Part shown: positions 9,891-18,141 of the stretch, piece by piece
Numbering within the stretch: the first letter of the stretch is position 1
Layout of the letters: each line of letters opens with the position of its first letter
Assembly: GCF_037478135.1 (NCBI RefSeq)
Contig: NZ_JBBHDV010000007.1
Span: forward strand, 1-64,000
Reading direction: 5' to 3'
DNA: 64,000 bases
Source: Denitratimonas sp037478135
GTDB taxonomy: Bacteria > Pseudomonadota > Gammaproteobacteria > Xanthomonadales > Xanthomonadaceae
Position numbers and translations under genes: made by a program
Notes under the pieces: generated by a model
Told to the model about the DNA's origin: nothing
What the model saw: the letters and a program-made list of their open reading frames with translations, nothing else
Database searches by the model: none

Positions 9891-10178
9891 GTGAGCGATG
9901 CCACTTTTACTTTCCGGGTTGATGAAGGTTTGAAGGCAGAATTCGCCAATGCCGCGAAAGCCCGCGACCGCACCGGAGCCCAGCTTCTGCGCGATTTCAT
10001 GCGCAGTTACGTGGCCCAGCAGGAAGAAGCACAGCAATACGATGCCTGGCTGGCGAAGAAGGTCGAGCAGTCGCGGGCGTCTGCTGAGGCGGGCAACCTG
10101 ATTCCCGCTTCCGATGTCGAAGCCCGCTTTGCCGCCCGCCGCGCAGCGACCCGCGCCCGCATGCCTGCACCTGAATGA
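9891..10178 (+). CDS. RelB/ParD-type antitoxin (ribbon-helix-helix)
   Basis: A small protein of 95 residues. The N-terminal strand ATFTFRVDEGLKAEFANAAK followed by two helices is a ribbon-helix-helix fold of the RelB/DinJ/CopG type, and the C-terminal half is charged and probably disordered until it wraps the toxin. GTG at 9891 is preferred because GGAGGA (9878-9883) sits seven bases before it; ATGs at 9876 and 9885 are either upstream of or too close to that site. Its TGA overlaps the toxin ATG by 3 nt. Which toxin family it neutralises is fixed by the neighbour. Confidence 0.78.
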   Translation: MSDATFTFRVDEGLKAEFANAAKARDRTGAQLLRDFMRSYVAQQEEAQQYDAWLAKKVEQSRASAEAGNLIPASDVEARFAARRAATRARMPAPE

Positions 10179-10462
10179 TGGAGCTGCTATGGACGCCAGA
10201 AGCCATCAGGGATCGTGAACACATCTACAGCTACATCGAGGAAAACAACCCTCTGGCTGCCCTGTCACTTGATGACCTGATATCAGAAAGAACAGCAGCG
10301 CTCCGGGACTACCCCAGAATGGGACGCTCCGGGAGAACTGCAGGCACCTTTGAGCTGGTCGTCCACAGCAGCTACATGGTCGTGTATGAAATCGTGGAAA
10401 CGCAGGTGCGAATCCTGAATGTCGTGCACACTGCGCGGCAGTGGCCACCGCTTGCAGGTTGA
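10175..10462 (+). CDS. RelE/ParE-family toxin
   Basis: A 95-residue type II toxin. Typical features are WTPEAIRDREHIYSYIEENNP at the N-terminus, ALRDYPRMGRSGR in the middle and the ending YEIVETQVRILNVVHTARQWP. RelE members cleave ribosome-bound mRNA and ParE members poison DNA gyrase; the sequence does not settle which. The start overlaps the antitoxin stop (ATGA), a second in-frame ATG is at 10178, and coupled translation is expected. The pair lies between a tRNA gene and its degenerate copy, suggesting acquisition by a mobile element. Confidence 0.85.
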   Translation: MMELLWTPEAIRDREHIYSYIEENNPLAALSLDDLISERTAALRDYPRMGRSGRTAGTFELVVHSSYMVVYEIVETQVRILNVVHTARQWPPLAG

Positions 10463-10478
10463 ACACCCCAATGCCCTA

Positions 10479-10491
10479 CTCCCGGCGGGAG
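10479..10491. repeat. short palindrome CTCCC-GGC-GGGAG
   Basis: A perfect 5-bp stem with a GGC loop just after the toxin gene. The same core, extended to a 10-bp stem, occurs between nrdB and nrdA (20192-20214), and a related one lies at 45820-45847. No U-tract follows, so a terminator role is weak; it looks like a member of a dispersed palindromic repeat family. Confidence 0.45.
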
Positions 10492-10531
10492 AAGGAAAGG
10501 CCAGCCGGATGATGTAGCTGATCAGGAACAA

Positions 10532-10607
10532 TGGTGGGCCCAGCAGGACTCGAACCTGCAACCAAAGGATTATGAGTCCTCTGCTCTAACCATTGAGCTA
10601 TAGGCCC
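10532..10607 (-). tRNA. tRNA with CAT anticodon, probably tRNA-Ile2 (lysidine type)
   Basis: A complete 76-nt cloverleaf with encoded CCA. The acceptor stem GGGCCTA pairs with TGGGCCC less perfectly at its inner end. The D-arm is AGCTCAATGGTTAGAGC, the anticodon loop reads CTCATAA and the T-loop TTCGAGT. The body resembles bacterial tRNA-Ile2, whose C34 is modified to lysidine by TilS, more than elongator tRNA-Met, but a CAT anticodon alone cannot decide. It appears to be the integration target for the region 9692-10531. Confidence 0.9.
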
Positions 10608-10725
10608 GGCGGGGTCTTCATCGCGGCCGGTATTGTGCCGGATATGCGGGGCCGGCCCAAGCGCAGGAATGCGCAGGTTGCCCGGATGCGATGCACGTCG
10701 TGCCGAACGGGACGGATCGCAGGCA

Positions 10726-10750
10726 AAGAAAAACCCGCCGTGAGGCGGGT
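10726..10750 (-). terminator. rho-independent terminator after tRNA-Gln
   Basis: ACCCGCC (10733-10739) and GGCGGGT (10744-10750) form a perfect 7-bp stem with a four-base loop. On the minus strand it is followed by TTTTCTTT. It lies 10 bp after the 3' end of tRNA-Gln and would end transcription from rplM-rpsI-tRNA. Confidence 0.8.
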
Positions 10751-10759
10751 TCTTCGATT

Positions 10760-10834
10760 TGGCAGCCCCGGATGGATTCGAACCACCGAATGCCTGAGTC
10801 AGAGTCAGGTGCCTTACCGCTTGGCGACGGGGCT
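10760..10834 (-). tRNA. tRNA-Gln (CTG anticodon)
   Basis: A 75-nt tRNA with encoded CCA. The acceptor stem AGCCCCG pairs with CGGGGCT, the D-arm is TCGCCAAGCGGTAAGGC, the anticodon loop CTCTGAC gives CTG, and the T-loop is TTCGAAT. The body matches bacterial glutamine tRNAs. It lies 24 bp downstream of rpsI on the same strand and upstream of a clear terminator, so it may be part of the rplM-rpsI transcript. Confidence 0.93.
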
Positions 10835-10858
10835 GTAGAACAGGTTGCGGCGTGCAGT

Positions 10859-11251
10859 TTAGCGCTTGGAGAACTGCGTTGCACGACGCGCCTTGTGCAG
10901 GCCGACCTTCTTGCGCTCGACTTCGCGTGCGTCACGGGTCATGAAACCGGCACGGCGCAGATCGCCCTTCAGGTTCTCGTCGTAGTCGACCAGTGCGCGG
11001 GCCAGGCCCAGACGGATCGCGCCGGCCTGACCGGTGGTGCCGCCGCCTTCAACCGTGACCAGCACGTCGAACTTGTCGCCCATCTGGGTCAATTCCAGCG
11101 GCTGGCGCACGATCATGCGTGCAGTCTCGCGGCCGAAGAACTGGTCCAGCGGACGATGGTTGACGGTGATCGTGCCCGAGCCCGGACGCAGGAACACGCG
11201 GGCGGAGGAGGACTTGCGACGGCCGGTGCCGTAATTCTGCTGAAGTGCCAT
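10859..11251 (-). CDS. rpsI: 30S ribosomal protein S9
   Basis: A 130-residue S9 protein, full length. The N-terminus QQNYGTGRRKSSSARVFLRPG and the C-terminal KKVGLHKARRATQFSKR tail, which reaches the P-site tRNA, are diagnostic. It is encoded 10 bp after rplM in the conserved rplM-rpsI operon. Confidence 0.98.
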   Translation of the reverse strand: MALQQNYGTGRRKSSSARVFLRPGSGTITVNHRPLDQFFGRETARMIVRQPLELTQMGDKFDVLVTVEGGGTTGQAGAIRLGLARALVDYDENLKGDLRRAGFMTRDAREVERKKVGLHKARRATQFSKR

Positions 11252-11261
11252 GATCGTCTAC

Positions 11262-11690
11262 TCAGATGTCCAGCACTTGCGGCTGCTGGGCGGTGTGCGG
11301 ATGGTTCGGGCCGGCATAGACCTTGAGCTTGCGGAACATCGCACGGCCCAGCGGGTTCTTCGGCAGCATGCCCTTGACGCCGGTCTCGATGACGCGCTCG
11401 GGGTGACGCTCCAGCGCCTGCCCGAGGGTCTCGGTCTTCAGGTTGCCGATGTAGCCGGTGAAGCGGTGATACTTCTTGTCGGCCAGCTTGTTGCCGGTGG
11501 TGTGGATCTTCTCGGCGTTGATCACGACGAGGTAGTCACCGGTGTCCACGTGCGGGGTATAGACGGGCTTGTGCTTGCCGCGCAGGCGGATGGCGAGCTC
11601 GGAACACAGGCGACCCAGCGTCTTACCGCTGGCGTCGACCACGTACCAGTCGCGCTTGACGGTTTCGGACTTGGCGCTGAAGGTCTTCAT
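11262..11690 (-). CDS. rplM: 50S ribosomal protein L13
   Basis: A 142-residue L13, full length. Diagnostic segments are KRDWYVVDASGKTLGRL, KHKPVYTPHVDTGDYLVVINAEK and the C-terminal YAGPNHPHTAQQPQ. It is the first gene of the L13-S9 operon, with its own sigma-70-like promoter and a leader hairpin upstream. Confidence 0.98.
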   Translation of the reverse strand: MKTFSAKSETVKRDWYVVDASGKTLGRLCSELAIRLRGKHKPVYTPHVDTGDYLVVINAEKIHTTGNKLADKKYHRFTGYIGNLKTETLGQALERHPERVIETGVKGMLPKNPLGRAMFRKLKVYAGPNHPHTAQQPQVLDI

Positions 11691-11714
11691 GACGGCTTCC
11701 AGAAATCTGTGGTG

Positions 11715-11729
11715 CTTGCGAAAAGCAAG
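11715..11729 (-). promoter_or_regulatory. hairpin in the rplM leader
   Basis: CTTGC-GAAAA-GCAAG forms a perfect small hairpin in the roughly 47-nt untranslated leader of rplM. Ribosomal-protein leaders often carry structures bound by the encoded protein, and L13 autoregulation is known in E. coli, but whether this hairpin does so is inference from position. Confidence 0.35.
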
Positions 11730-11743
11730 GCGAAAGACGCGGA

Positions 11744-11772
11744 ATGATAGCCGGACTTTTCGCCCGGATCAA
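11744..11772 (-). promoter_or_regulatory. rplM-rpsI promoter
   Basis: On the minus strand TTGATC (-35, 11767-11772) and TATCAT (-10, 11744-11749) are separated by exactly 17 bp. The predicted start near 11737 leaves a leader of about 47 nt before the rplM ATG. The rest of the 309-bp gap to coq7 shows no gene; a coq7 promoter presumably lies there but is not clear by eye. Confidence 0.6.
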
Positions 11773-11999
11773 CATTGATCGCGAAACTTGGGGATGATGC
11801 AGGCCATGCGGCCCTGCAATCCTGTGTGCGGCGGATGCAGCCCAGCCGACAGGGCCGGCCATTCTAGCCTGCCTGTGGCCGCTTGCCAAGACATGCCGAT
11901 CAGAAAGATGTCTGTCGGCCGCCACGCAGTCAGACGCGGCGGCGACCGGCTAGACTGGCGGGCTCGCGCCCTGGCCTCGCCGTTACGGAATATCCGCCG

Positions 12000-12644
12000 A
12001 TGCTGACCCGCCACTTCACTCCGCTGGACCGCGTCCTGATGCGGCTGGACCACGCCCTGGCCTCCGGTGTGGCCGGCGTGGCCCATGCGCAGCGCGACAA
12101 CCCGGCCGGCGACCTGCCCGAAGCGGACATGGACGCGACGCAGCGTCGCCATGCGGCGGGTCTGATGCGAATCAACCATACCGGCGAGGTCTGCGCGCAG
12201 GCGCTGTATGTCGGGCAGGCGGCGGTGGCGCGCGATGCGGCCACGCGCGCGCATCTGGAACACGCCGCGCAGGAAGAAGCCGATCACCTGGCCTGGTGCC
12301 ATGAACGCCTGCGCGAACTGGATGCGCGGCCAAGCCTGCTCAACCCGTTCTGGTATGCCTCCAGTTACAGCTTGGGGGCGCTGGCCGGGTTGCGGGGCGA
12401 CGGCTGGAATCTGGGCTTCGTGGTGGAAACCGAACGCCAGGTCGAGGCACATCTGGACGAACATCTGGAAACCCTGCCGCCGCAGGACGCGCGCAGCCGC
12501 GCGATCCTGGCCACGATGAAGGACGACGAGGCACGCCACGCCGACAACGCGCAGGCAGCCGGCGCGCGCGTGCTGCCGCCGCCGATTCCGGGCGTGATGC
12601 GCTTCATGTCCAAGATCATGAAGTCCGTCGCCTACCGCATCTGA
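12000..12644 (+). CDS. coq7: 3-demethoxyubiquinol 3-hydroxylase
   Basis: A 214-residue di-iron carboxylate monooxygenase that adds the last hydroxyl in ubiquinone synthesis. Metal-binding motifs are visible: INHTGEVCAQALY, EEADHLAWCHERL, ETERQVEAHLDEHL and DDEARHADNA. These correspond to the repeated ExxH and long-spaced glutamates of Coq7/CLK1. The ATG at 12000 gives the MLTRHFTPLDRVL start typical of proteobacterial homologs. It diverges from rplM. Products of this pathway carry electrons for the ATP synthase encoded downstream. Confidence 0.94.
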   Translation: MLTRHFTPLDRVLMRLDHALASGVAGVAHAQRDNPAGDLPEADMDATQRRHAAGLMRINHTGEVCAQALYVGQAAVARDAATRAHLEHAAQEEADHLAWCHERLRELDARPSLLNPFWYASSYSLGALAGLRGDGWNLGFVVETERQVEAHLDEHLETLPPQDARSRAILATMKDDEARHADNAQAAGARVLPPPIPGVMRFMSKIMKSVAYRI

Positions 12645-12865
12645 ATACGCGGTGGCGCGCGGCCCGGAATCCATCTTGCCGGTTCGCACATGCCGCTGGT
12701 GTATCTGGCGGCGCACCATTGACGCCCGCCCCGCAACTTGGCGACTCTTGGCCAGCATCCCGGCGTCGACCGCGCGCAATGGACTGCCGTTCCGGGCCGC
12801 GCGTCGGGCTCGGCCCACTGCGGATGCCGTGTCATCGCCACACAGATGAAAGGGGAAGAGTTGCC

Positions 12866-13180
12866 GTGGACAACGTGATCCAGTTCAAGCGCCCCGCGCC
12901 CAAGCCGCGCGCGCCGGTGCGCACCGAGGAGCTGTGCATCTATCTGGACGTGGTCATGCACATGCGCAACTACCTGATCTGCACCGGCAATCTGGCGCTG
13001 GCCGAAAGGCTGGTTCCCTACGTCCGGCAGGCACTGGACGAAGGCTGGGTCTATGCCGATTTCGATCCGGACGAGGAACTCAAGGCCGAAGTGCGGGCGT
13101 TGCTGGACAACCGCGGAAAGAACGACTTCTTCATGTGGAAGGGGTTGTACGAGAAAAGCATCGAGGCCGACGACGAATAG
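12866..13180 (+). CDS. conserved small protein of unknown function
   Basis: A 104-residue acidic, helical protein (starting MDNVIQFKRPAPKP) with no recognised domain. The GTG start at 12866 follows AGGGGAAGAG at a good distance; the longer frame from 12719 reads through arginine/proline-rich non-coding sequence. It looks like a Xanthomonadaceae-specific conserved protein; the KNDFFMWKGLYEKSIEAD end is well formed. It precedes the sensor kinase by 47 bp and may be co-transcribed with it. Function unknown. Confidence 0.68.
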   Translation: MDNVIQFKRPAPKPRAPVRTEELCIYLDVVMHMRNYLICTGNLALAERLVPYVRQALDEGWVYADFDPDEELKAEVRALLDNRGKNDFFMWKGLYEKSIEADDE

Positions 13181-13227
13181 TGCGTTGCGCGTGATCCGCA
13201 TCGCGGGCTGACTAAGGAGGCAGGTGG

Positions 13228-16200
13228 ATGGTTGCAGGATGGGTCCTGCTGGGCGTGTCGCTGCTGTATGTGGCGCTGCTGTTCGCGGTGGCCTATTACG
13301 GTGACCGCCGGCCGCTGTATCCGGAACGCACCGTGCTGCGCCCGATCGTCTACAGCCTGGCGCTGGCGGTCTACTGTTCCTCGTGGACGTTCTACGGCGC
13401 GGTCGGCATTGCAGTGGCCTCGGGCTGGAGCTTCCTGCCGATCTATCTGGGCCCGATCCTGCTGTTCGTGTTCGGCATCGGTGTGCTCAAGCGGCTGGTG
13501 CAGGTGGCGCACGAGCAGAACATCACCTCGATCGCCGATTTCATCGGTTCGCGCTACGGCAAATCGCAGCGTCTGGCAGAACTGGTGACGGTGATCGCGC
13601 TGATTGCGGCGGTGCCGTACATCGCGCTGCAATTCAAAGCCGGGGCGATGAGCATCGAGGTACTCAGCGGCATCGGCCACGGTGGGCCGTCGGCGCCATT
13701 GCGCGAGCCGGCGTTCTATCTGGCGGTGCTGCTGGCGGTGTTCTCGATCCTGTTCGGCACCCGCCAGGTCGATGCCACCGAGCACCATCACGGCCTGATG
13801 CTGGCGGTGGCGCTGGAATCGCTGGTCAAGCTGCTGGCCTTCATCGCCGTGGGCCTGTTCGCCTGGAGCCAGGTGACGGATGGCTTCTTCAGCCGGATCG
13901 AAACCTCGGCATTTTCCGATACCCGGCTGCCGGCCGGCTTTCTGGCGCAGCTGCTGCTCTCGTTCCTGGCGGTGTTCTGCCTGCCGCGCCAGTTCCAGGT
14001 GGGCGTGGTGGAGTGCGAAAACCCCGATGACGTGGGCCGGGCACGCTGGCTGTTCCCGCTGTATCTGGCGATCATCAGCGTGCTGGTGATCCCGATCGCG
14101 CTGGCCGGCAGCGCCACCTTCGGCGGCAGCCAGGTGGATCCGGACACCTATGTGCTGATGCTGCCGCTGGCGCATGGTCAGGACACGCTGGCGCTGATCG
14201 CCTTCATCGGCGGTTTCTCGGCCGCCACCGGCATGGTGATCGTGGCCACGGTGGCGCTGGCGACGATGGTGTCCAACGACCTGGTGATGCCGGCACTGTT
14301 GCGCTGGCGGCTGATCGATCCGGCGGTATCGCGCAATCTGACGCCGGTGGTGCTGGGCATCCGCCGCGCCACGATCATCGCGCTGGCGATGGCGGCCTAC
14401 GTCTATTACCGCGCCACCGAAGGCCAGCAGAATCTGGCCTCGATCGGGCTGCTGTCGTTCGCGGCGGTGGCGCAGTTCGCGCCGGCGATCATCGGCGGCC
14501 TGTACTGGCGCGGTGCCAGCCATCGCGGTGCGGTTGGCGGGCTGGTCGCCGGGTTTACGATCTGGGGCTACACCCTGCTGCTGCCGACGCTGGCGGCGGC
14601 CGGCTGGCTGGATGGCGACTGGGTGCGGCACGGGCTGTTCGATCAGGCCTGGCTGCATCCGCAGGCGCTGTTCGGGCTGGCCGGCTGGGATGAGCTGACG
14701 CACGGCGTTTTCTGGTCGCTGCTGTTCAACATCGGATTCTTCGTGTTCCTGAGCCTGCGTTACCGGCCCGGCGTGGACGAGCGCCTGCGCGCCCTGCCCT
14801 TTCTGGATCCGTGGATGGAACGGCCGATCAGCGCCGGCGGCGAATGGCGCGGGCGCATCTCGGTCGCGGATCTGCGCACGATCGCCGAACGCATCGTCGG
14901 GCGGCGCACGGTGGATCGCGCATTTTCCGATTACCGCGACGCCAACGGCCGGCCGCTGGCCCCAGGCGATCTGGCCGACCGTGGCCTGCTGCAGCACACC
15001 GAACGCCTTTTGTCGGCCTCGATCGGCGCCGCCTCGGCGCGGCGCATGCTGACCACCGCGCTGCGCGGCACCGGCATGGACCTGGGCGAAGTGGTATCGC
15101 TGCTGGACGAGGCGTCGCAGGAGCTGCGTTTCAACCGCGAGCTGATGTGGGCGGCGCTGGAAAACATCTCGCAGGGTATCAGCGTGGTCGATGCCGACAT
15201 GCGTCTGGTGGCGTGGAACCGGCGCTATCTGGAAATGCTGGAATATCCCGACGGCATGGTCTACGTCGGGCGTCCGGTCGCGGATCTGATCCGCTGGAAT
15301 GCCGAGCGCGGCGAGTGCGGCCCGGGCGAGGTGGAGGAACATGTCGAAAAGCGCGTGACCTTCATGCGTCAGGGTTCGCCCTATGTGTTCGAGCGCCTGC
15401 GCGATGACGGCAGCGTCTTTGAAATGCGCGGCCGGCCGATGCCCGGCGGCGGCTACGTCACCACCTATGCCGACGTGACCGATTACAAGCGCGTCGAGCA
15501 GGCCCTGCTGGACGCCAACGAAACCCTCGAACTGCGCGTGCGCCAGCGCACCCGCGAACTGACCGCCGCACTGGAAGCGCAACGCGCCGCCAAGCTGGAG
15601 GCCGAGGCCGCCAATCTCAGCAAGACCCGCTTCCTGGCCGGCGCCAGTCATGACCTGCTGCAACCGCTGAACGCCGCGCGCCTGTTCAGTTCCGCGCTGG
15701 GCGCCAACCCGGGCGAAGACCCGGACAGCCGGCAACTGGTCGAACGCATCGACAGCGCGCTGAAGAACGCCGAGGAACTACTCGAAGGCCTGCTCGACAT
15801 CTCCCGCCTGGACACCGGCGCGATGCGGGCCGAACTGGCCCCGGCCTCGGCCGCGGCACTGGCACAGACGCTGTACGAACAGTTCGCGCCACTGGCGGCG
15901 GCACGCGGGCTGGAACTGCGCGTTCGCGTGGCCGATGTCTGGCTGCACAGCGACCGCCGCCTGCTGCGCCGCATTCTGCAGAATTTCCTGGCCAACGCAT
16001 TGCGCTACACCCGCCACGGCGGAGTGCTGCTGGCATTGCGGCGGCGCGGCGCGGTGGCGCGCTGGCAGGTCTGGGACACTGGCCCGGGCATCGCGCCGGA
16101 ACAGGTGGATTCGATCTTCGAGGAGTTCCAGCGTCTGGAACATTCTTCGCCGTGGGGCGAGAAAGGTCTGGGTCTGGGGCTGTCGATCTGCGAACGCATC

Positions 16201-16743
16201 GCGCTGATGCTCGACCACCCGATCAGCGTGGCCTCGCGCCTGGGTGCGGGCAGCGTGTTCCAGCTCGATGTGCCGATCGTGGCCGCACCGGCACAACCCG
16301 AAACACCGGCCAGCCCAGCGCCGGCGCGCGATGTCGCCGGGCTGCGGGTGCTGTGCGTGGACAACGATCCGGCGATCCTGGAAGGCATGGTCGCGCTGCT
16401 GCAGCGCTGGGGCGTGGACGTGGCCACGGCAGCCGGGCTGGAAGCCGGGCTGGCTGCTGTGCGCAGCCGGCGCCCAGACCTGATCCTTGCCGACTTCCAT
16501 CTGGCCGAAGAACTGGACGGACTGGCCGCGCTGGACATCCTGCGGCGCGAAACCGGCACCGATCCCGTGCCCGGTGCGCTGGTCACCGCCGACAGCAGCG
16601 AGGAACTGGCGATCCGCGCGCGTGCCGCCGGTTATCCGGTGCTGTTCAAGCCGGTGCGCCCGGCGATGCTGCGGGCCTTGATCGCGGCGCTGGCGCGGCA
16701 GACGAAAGACGTGATGCAGACCGGGCCGTCCGGTGCCGCGTAA
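13228..16743 (+). CDS. CrbS/MxtR-type transporter-like hybrid sensor kinase
   Basis: An 1171-residue fusion. Residues about 1-520 form a sodium:solute symporter-like (SLC5) membrane domain with about 13 segments. A PAS domain (about 640-760) and a short coiled coil precede the histidine kinase, whose phospho-accepting histidine is H808 in GASHDLLQPLNA. The ATPase domain has GLGLGLSIC, and a C-terminal receiver has D1089 in ILADFHL. This is the layout of CrbS/MxtR/ErcS', which in Vibrio, Shewanella and Pseudomonas controls acetyl-CoA synthetase and acetate use through CrbR/ErdR. A strong AAGGAGG site precedes ATG 13228. The likely partner is the convergent LuxR-type regulator. Confidence 0.9.
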   Translation: MVAGWVLLGVSLLYVALLFAVAYYGDRRPLYPERTVLRPIVYSLALAVYCSSWTFYGAVGIAVASGWSFLPIYLGPILLFVFGIGVLKRLVQVAHEQNITSIADFIGSRYGKSQRLAELVTVIALIAAVPYIALQFKAGAMSIEVLSGIGHGGPSAPLREPAFYLAVLLAVFSILFGTRQVDATEHHHGLMLAVALESLVKLLAFIAVGLFAWSQVTDGFFSRIETSAFSDTRLPAGFLAQLLLSFLAVFCLPRQFQVGVVECENPDDVGRARWLFPLYLAIISVLVIPIALAGSATFGGSQVDPDTYVLMLPLAHGQDTLALIAFIGGFSAATGMVIVATVALATMVSNDLVMPALLRWRLIDPAVSRNLTPVVLGIRRATIIALAMAAYVYYRATEGQQNLASIGLLSFAAVAQFAPAIIGGLYWRGASHRGAVGGLVAGFTIWGYTLLLPTLAAAGWLDGDWVRHGLFDQAWLHPQALFGLAGWDELTHGVFWSLLFNIGFFVFLSLRYRPGVDERLRALPFLDPWMERPISAGGEWRGRISVADLRTIAERIVGRRTVDRAFSDYRDANGRPLAPGDLADRGLLQHTERLLSASIGAASARRMLTTALRGTGMDLGEVVSLLDEASQELRFNRELMWAALENISQGISVVDADMRLVAWNRRYLEMLEYPDGMVYVGRPVADLIRWNAERGECGPGEVEEHVEKRVTFMRQGSPYVFERLRDDGSVFEMRGRPMPGGGYVTTYADVTDYKRVEQALLDANETLELRVRQRTRELTAALEAQRAAKLEAEAANLSKTRFLAGASHDLLQPLNAARLFSSALGANPGEDPDSRQLVERIDSALKNAEELLEGLLDISRLDTGAMRAELAPASAAALAQTLYEQFAPLAAARGLELRVRVADVWLHSDRRLLRRILQNFLANALRYTRHGGVLLALRRRGAVARWQVWDTGPGIAPEQVDSIFEEFQRLEHSSPWGEKGLGLGLSICERIALMLDHPISVASRLGAGSVFQLDVPIVAAPAQPETPASPAPARDVAGLRVLCVDNDPAILEGMVALLQRWGVDVATAAGLEAGLAAVRSRRPDLILADFHLAEELDGLAALDILRRETGTDPVPGALVTADSSEELAIRARAAGYPVLFKPVRPAMLRALIAALARQTKDVMQTGPSGAA

Positions 16744-16798
16744 TCGCCCCGCCGTGCAGTCCGGGCCACATGCAAGACAGAACGATCTGCACCCGCCT

Positions 16799-17482
16799 TC
16801 AGGCCACTGATTCCTCGTCCTCGTCCGGCGGCGGCGCGGTACCGCGTCCTTCCAGCGTCAGACGGCCGGCCAGCAGCACCGCCTGGGTGCGCGACTGGGC
16901 ACCGAGCTTGCGCAGGATCGCGGTCATATGGGCCTTGATCGTGGCCTCGGAGACATCCAGTTCGTAGGCGATCTGCTTGTTCAGCAGGCCGTTGCAGACC
17001 ATCGTCAGCACGCGGTACTGCTGCGGGGTCAGCTCTGACACGCGGCGCGCCATGTCCTCTTCTTCCGGATCCAGCATCGCGCCGTTGGCGGCCACGCCCG
17101 GTGGCAACCAGGTGTCGCCGTCCAGCACAGCGGTCAAGGCCTGGCCCAGCATGGCCAGATCGGCCGACTTGGGAATGAAACCGGCCGCACCATGCGCGAT
17201 CGCGCGCCGCATCAGCGCCGGTTCCTCGCGCGCGGACACCACCACCACCGGCAGCATCGGGAACACTGCGCGCACATGCGCCAGCGCGCTGAAGCCGTGT
17301 GCGCCGGGCATGTTCAGATCCAGCAGCAGCAGATCGGCATTCGGATGTGCGCCGGCCAGACCCAGCAGCGCCGGCACGTCATCGGCTTCCACCAGCTGCG
17401 CCTGCGGCAGCACCTGCAACACCGCGCGGCGCAGGGCATCGCGGAACAGGGGGTGATCATCTGCGATCAGGATCGTGGTCAT
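16799..17482 (-). CDS. LuxR/NarL-type response regulator (CrbR/ErdR-like)
   Basis: A 227-residue regulator with an N-terminal receiver (phospho-acceptor D55 in LLLLDLNMPG, preceded by the DDH acidic pocket) and a C-terminal LuxR helix-turn-helix (about 160-215, ELTPQQYRVLTMVCNGLLNKQIAYEL). It is convergent with the CrbS-like kinase, 55 bp apart, and resembles CrbR/ErdR, which activates acs and other acetate genes. The ATG at 17482 gives the canonical MTTILIADDHP start. The acidic tail DEDEES is unusual but harmless. Confidence 0.88.
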   Translation of the reverse strand: MTTILIADDHPLFRDALRRAVLQVLPQAQLVEADDVPALLGLAGAHPNADLLLLDLNMPGAHGFSALAHVRAVFPMLPVVVVSAREEPALMRRAIAHGAAGFIPKSADLAMLGQALTAVLDGDTWLPPGVAANGAMLDPEEEDMARRVSELTPQQYRVLTMVCNGLLNKQIAYELDVSEATIKAHMTAILRKLGAQSRTQAVLLAGRLTLEGRGTAPPPDEDEESVA

Positions 17483-17587
17483 GGGTGGCAGGCGGGCGAC
17501 CGGTGACAGGTGGAGGGCAAGCATGGAACATCGGGCCGCCGGGTGCACGCTGCACTGCGCATGGAACGACGCATCACGCGGTCGCGC

Positions 17588-18076
17588 TCAGATGCGGGAC
17601 CAGTTCCAGGACACCATGCGGCCTTCGCGGTACGGCATCACGCCGTGGAAGGCACGCGGATCGTCGTCGAACACCAGCGGCAGGAACTGGCGATCGCCTT
17701 CCCACATCGGCAGTTCCATGATCCGGTCCACCGGCAGCCATTGCAGCGTGCCTTCCGGATTTTCCGTGAATGCTTCGCCGCTGTAGGCAGTGATCAGGAA
17801 GATGAAGCCGAGCCAGTCCTCGCCGTTCTTGCCGAAACCCGGCCAGCTGATCGTGCCGCGCAGTTCCATCTGTTCGCAGTGGATGCCGGCCTCTTCCAGA
17901 ATCTCGCGCCGCATCCCGGCCACCACGTCCTCATCGGCCTCCAGCTTGCCACCCAGGCCGTTGTACTTGCCCAGGTGCTGGTCGTCCGCGCGCGCATTGC
18001 GGTGCACCAGCAGTACCTGCGAGCGGTCTGGAGAGAGCACATAACCCAAGGTTCCGATGATCGGGCAATACGGCAT
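17588..18076 (-). CDS. Nudix hydrolase, MutT-like
   Basis: A 162-residue Nudix protein. The Nudix box spans GGKLEADEDVV to RREILEEAGI, with the catalytic REILEE core intact. The family hydrolyses nucleoside diphosphates linked to another moiety; the residues YNGLGGKLE resemble 8-oxo-dGTP pyrophosphatases of the MTH1/YtkD kind, so sanitising oxidised nucleotides is plausible. ATG 18076 is preferred over a TTG at 18094. It lies downstream of queF on the same strand, 65 bp away. Confidence 0.82.
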   Translation of the reverse strand: MPYCPIIGTLGYVLSPDRSQVLLVHRNARADDQHLGKYNGLGGKLEADEDVVAGMRREILEEAGIHCEQMELRGTISWPGFGKNGEDWLGFIFLITAYSGEAFTENPEGTLQWLPVDRIMELPMWEGDRQFLPLVFDDDPRAFHGVMPYREGRMVSWNWSRI

Positions 18077-18141
18077 GGACGATACCTGTGGCAACGGGAA
18101 ACAACCGGCGACTATAGCCGCCCCGCGCAGCCGTCGTCGGA

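Noticed and set aside
13051..15735. 894-residue minus-strand frame opposite the CrbS-like kinase
   Set aside because: Shadow of a clear kinase gene with His/Gln/Arg-biased composition and no domain.
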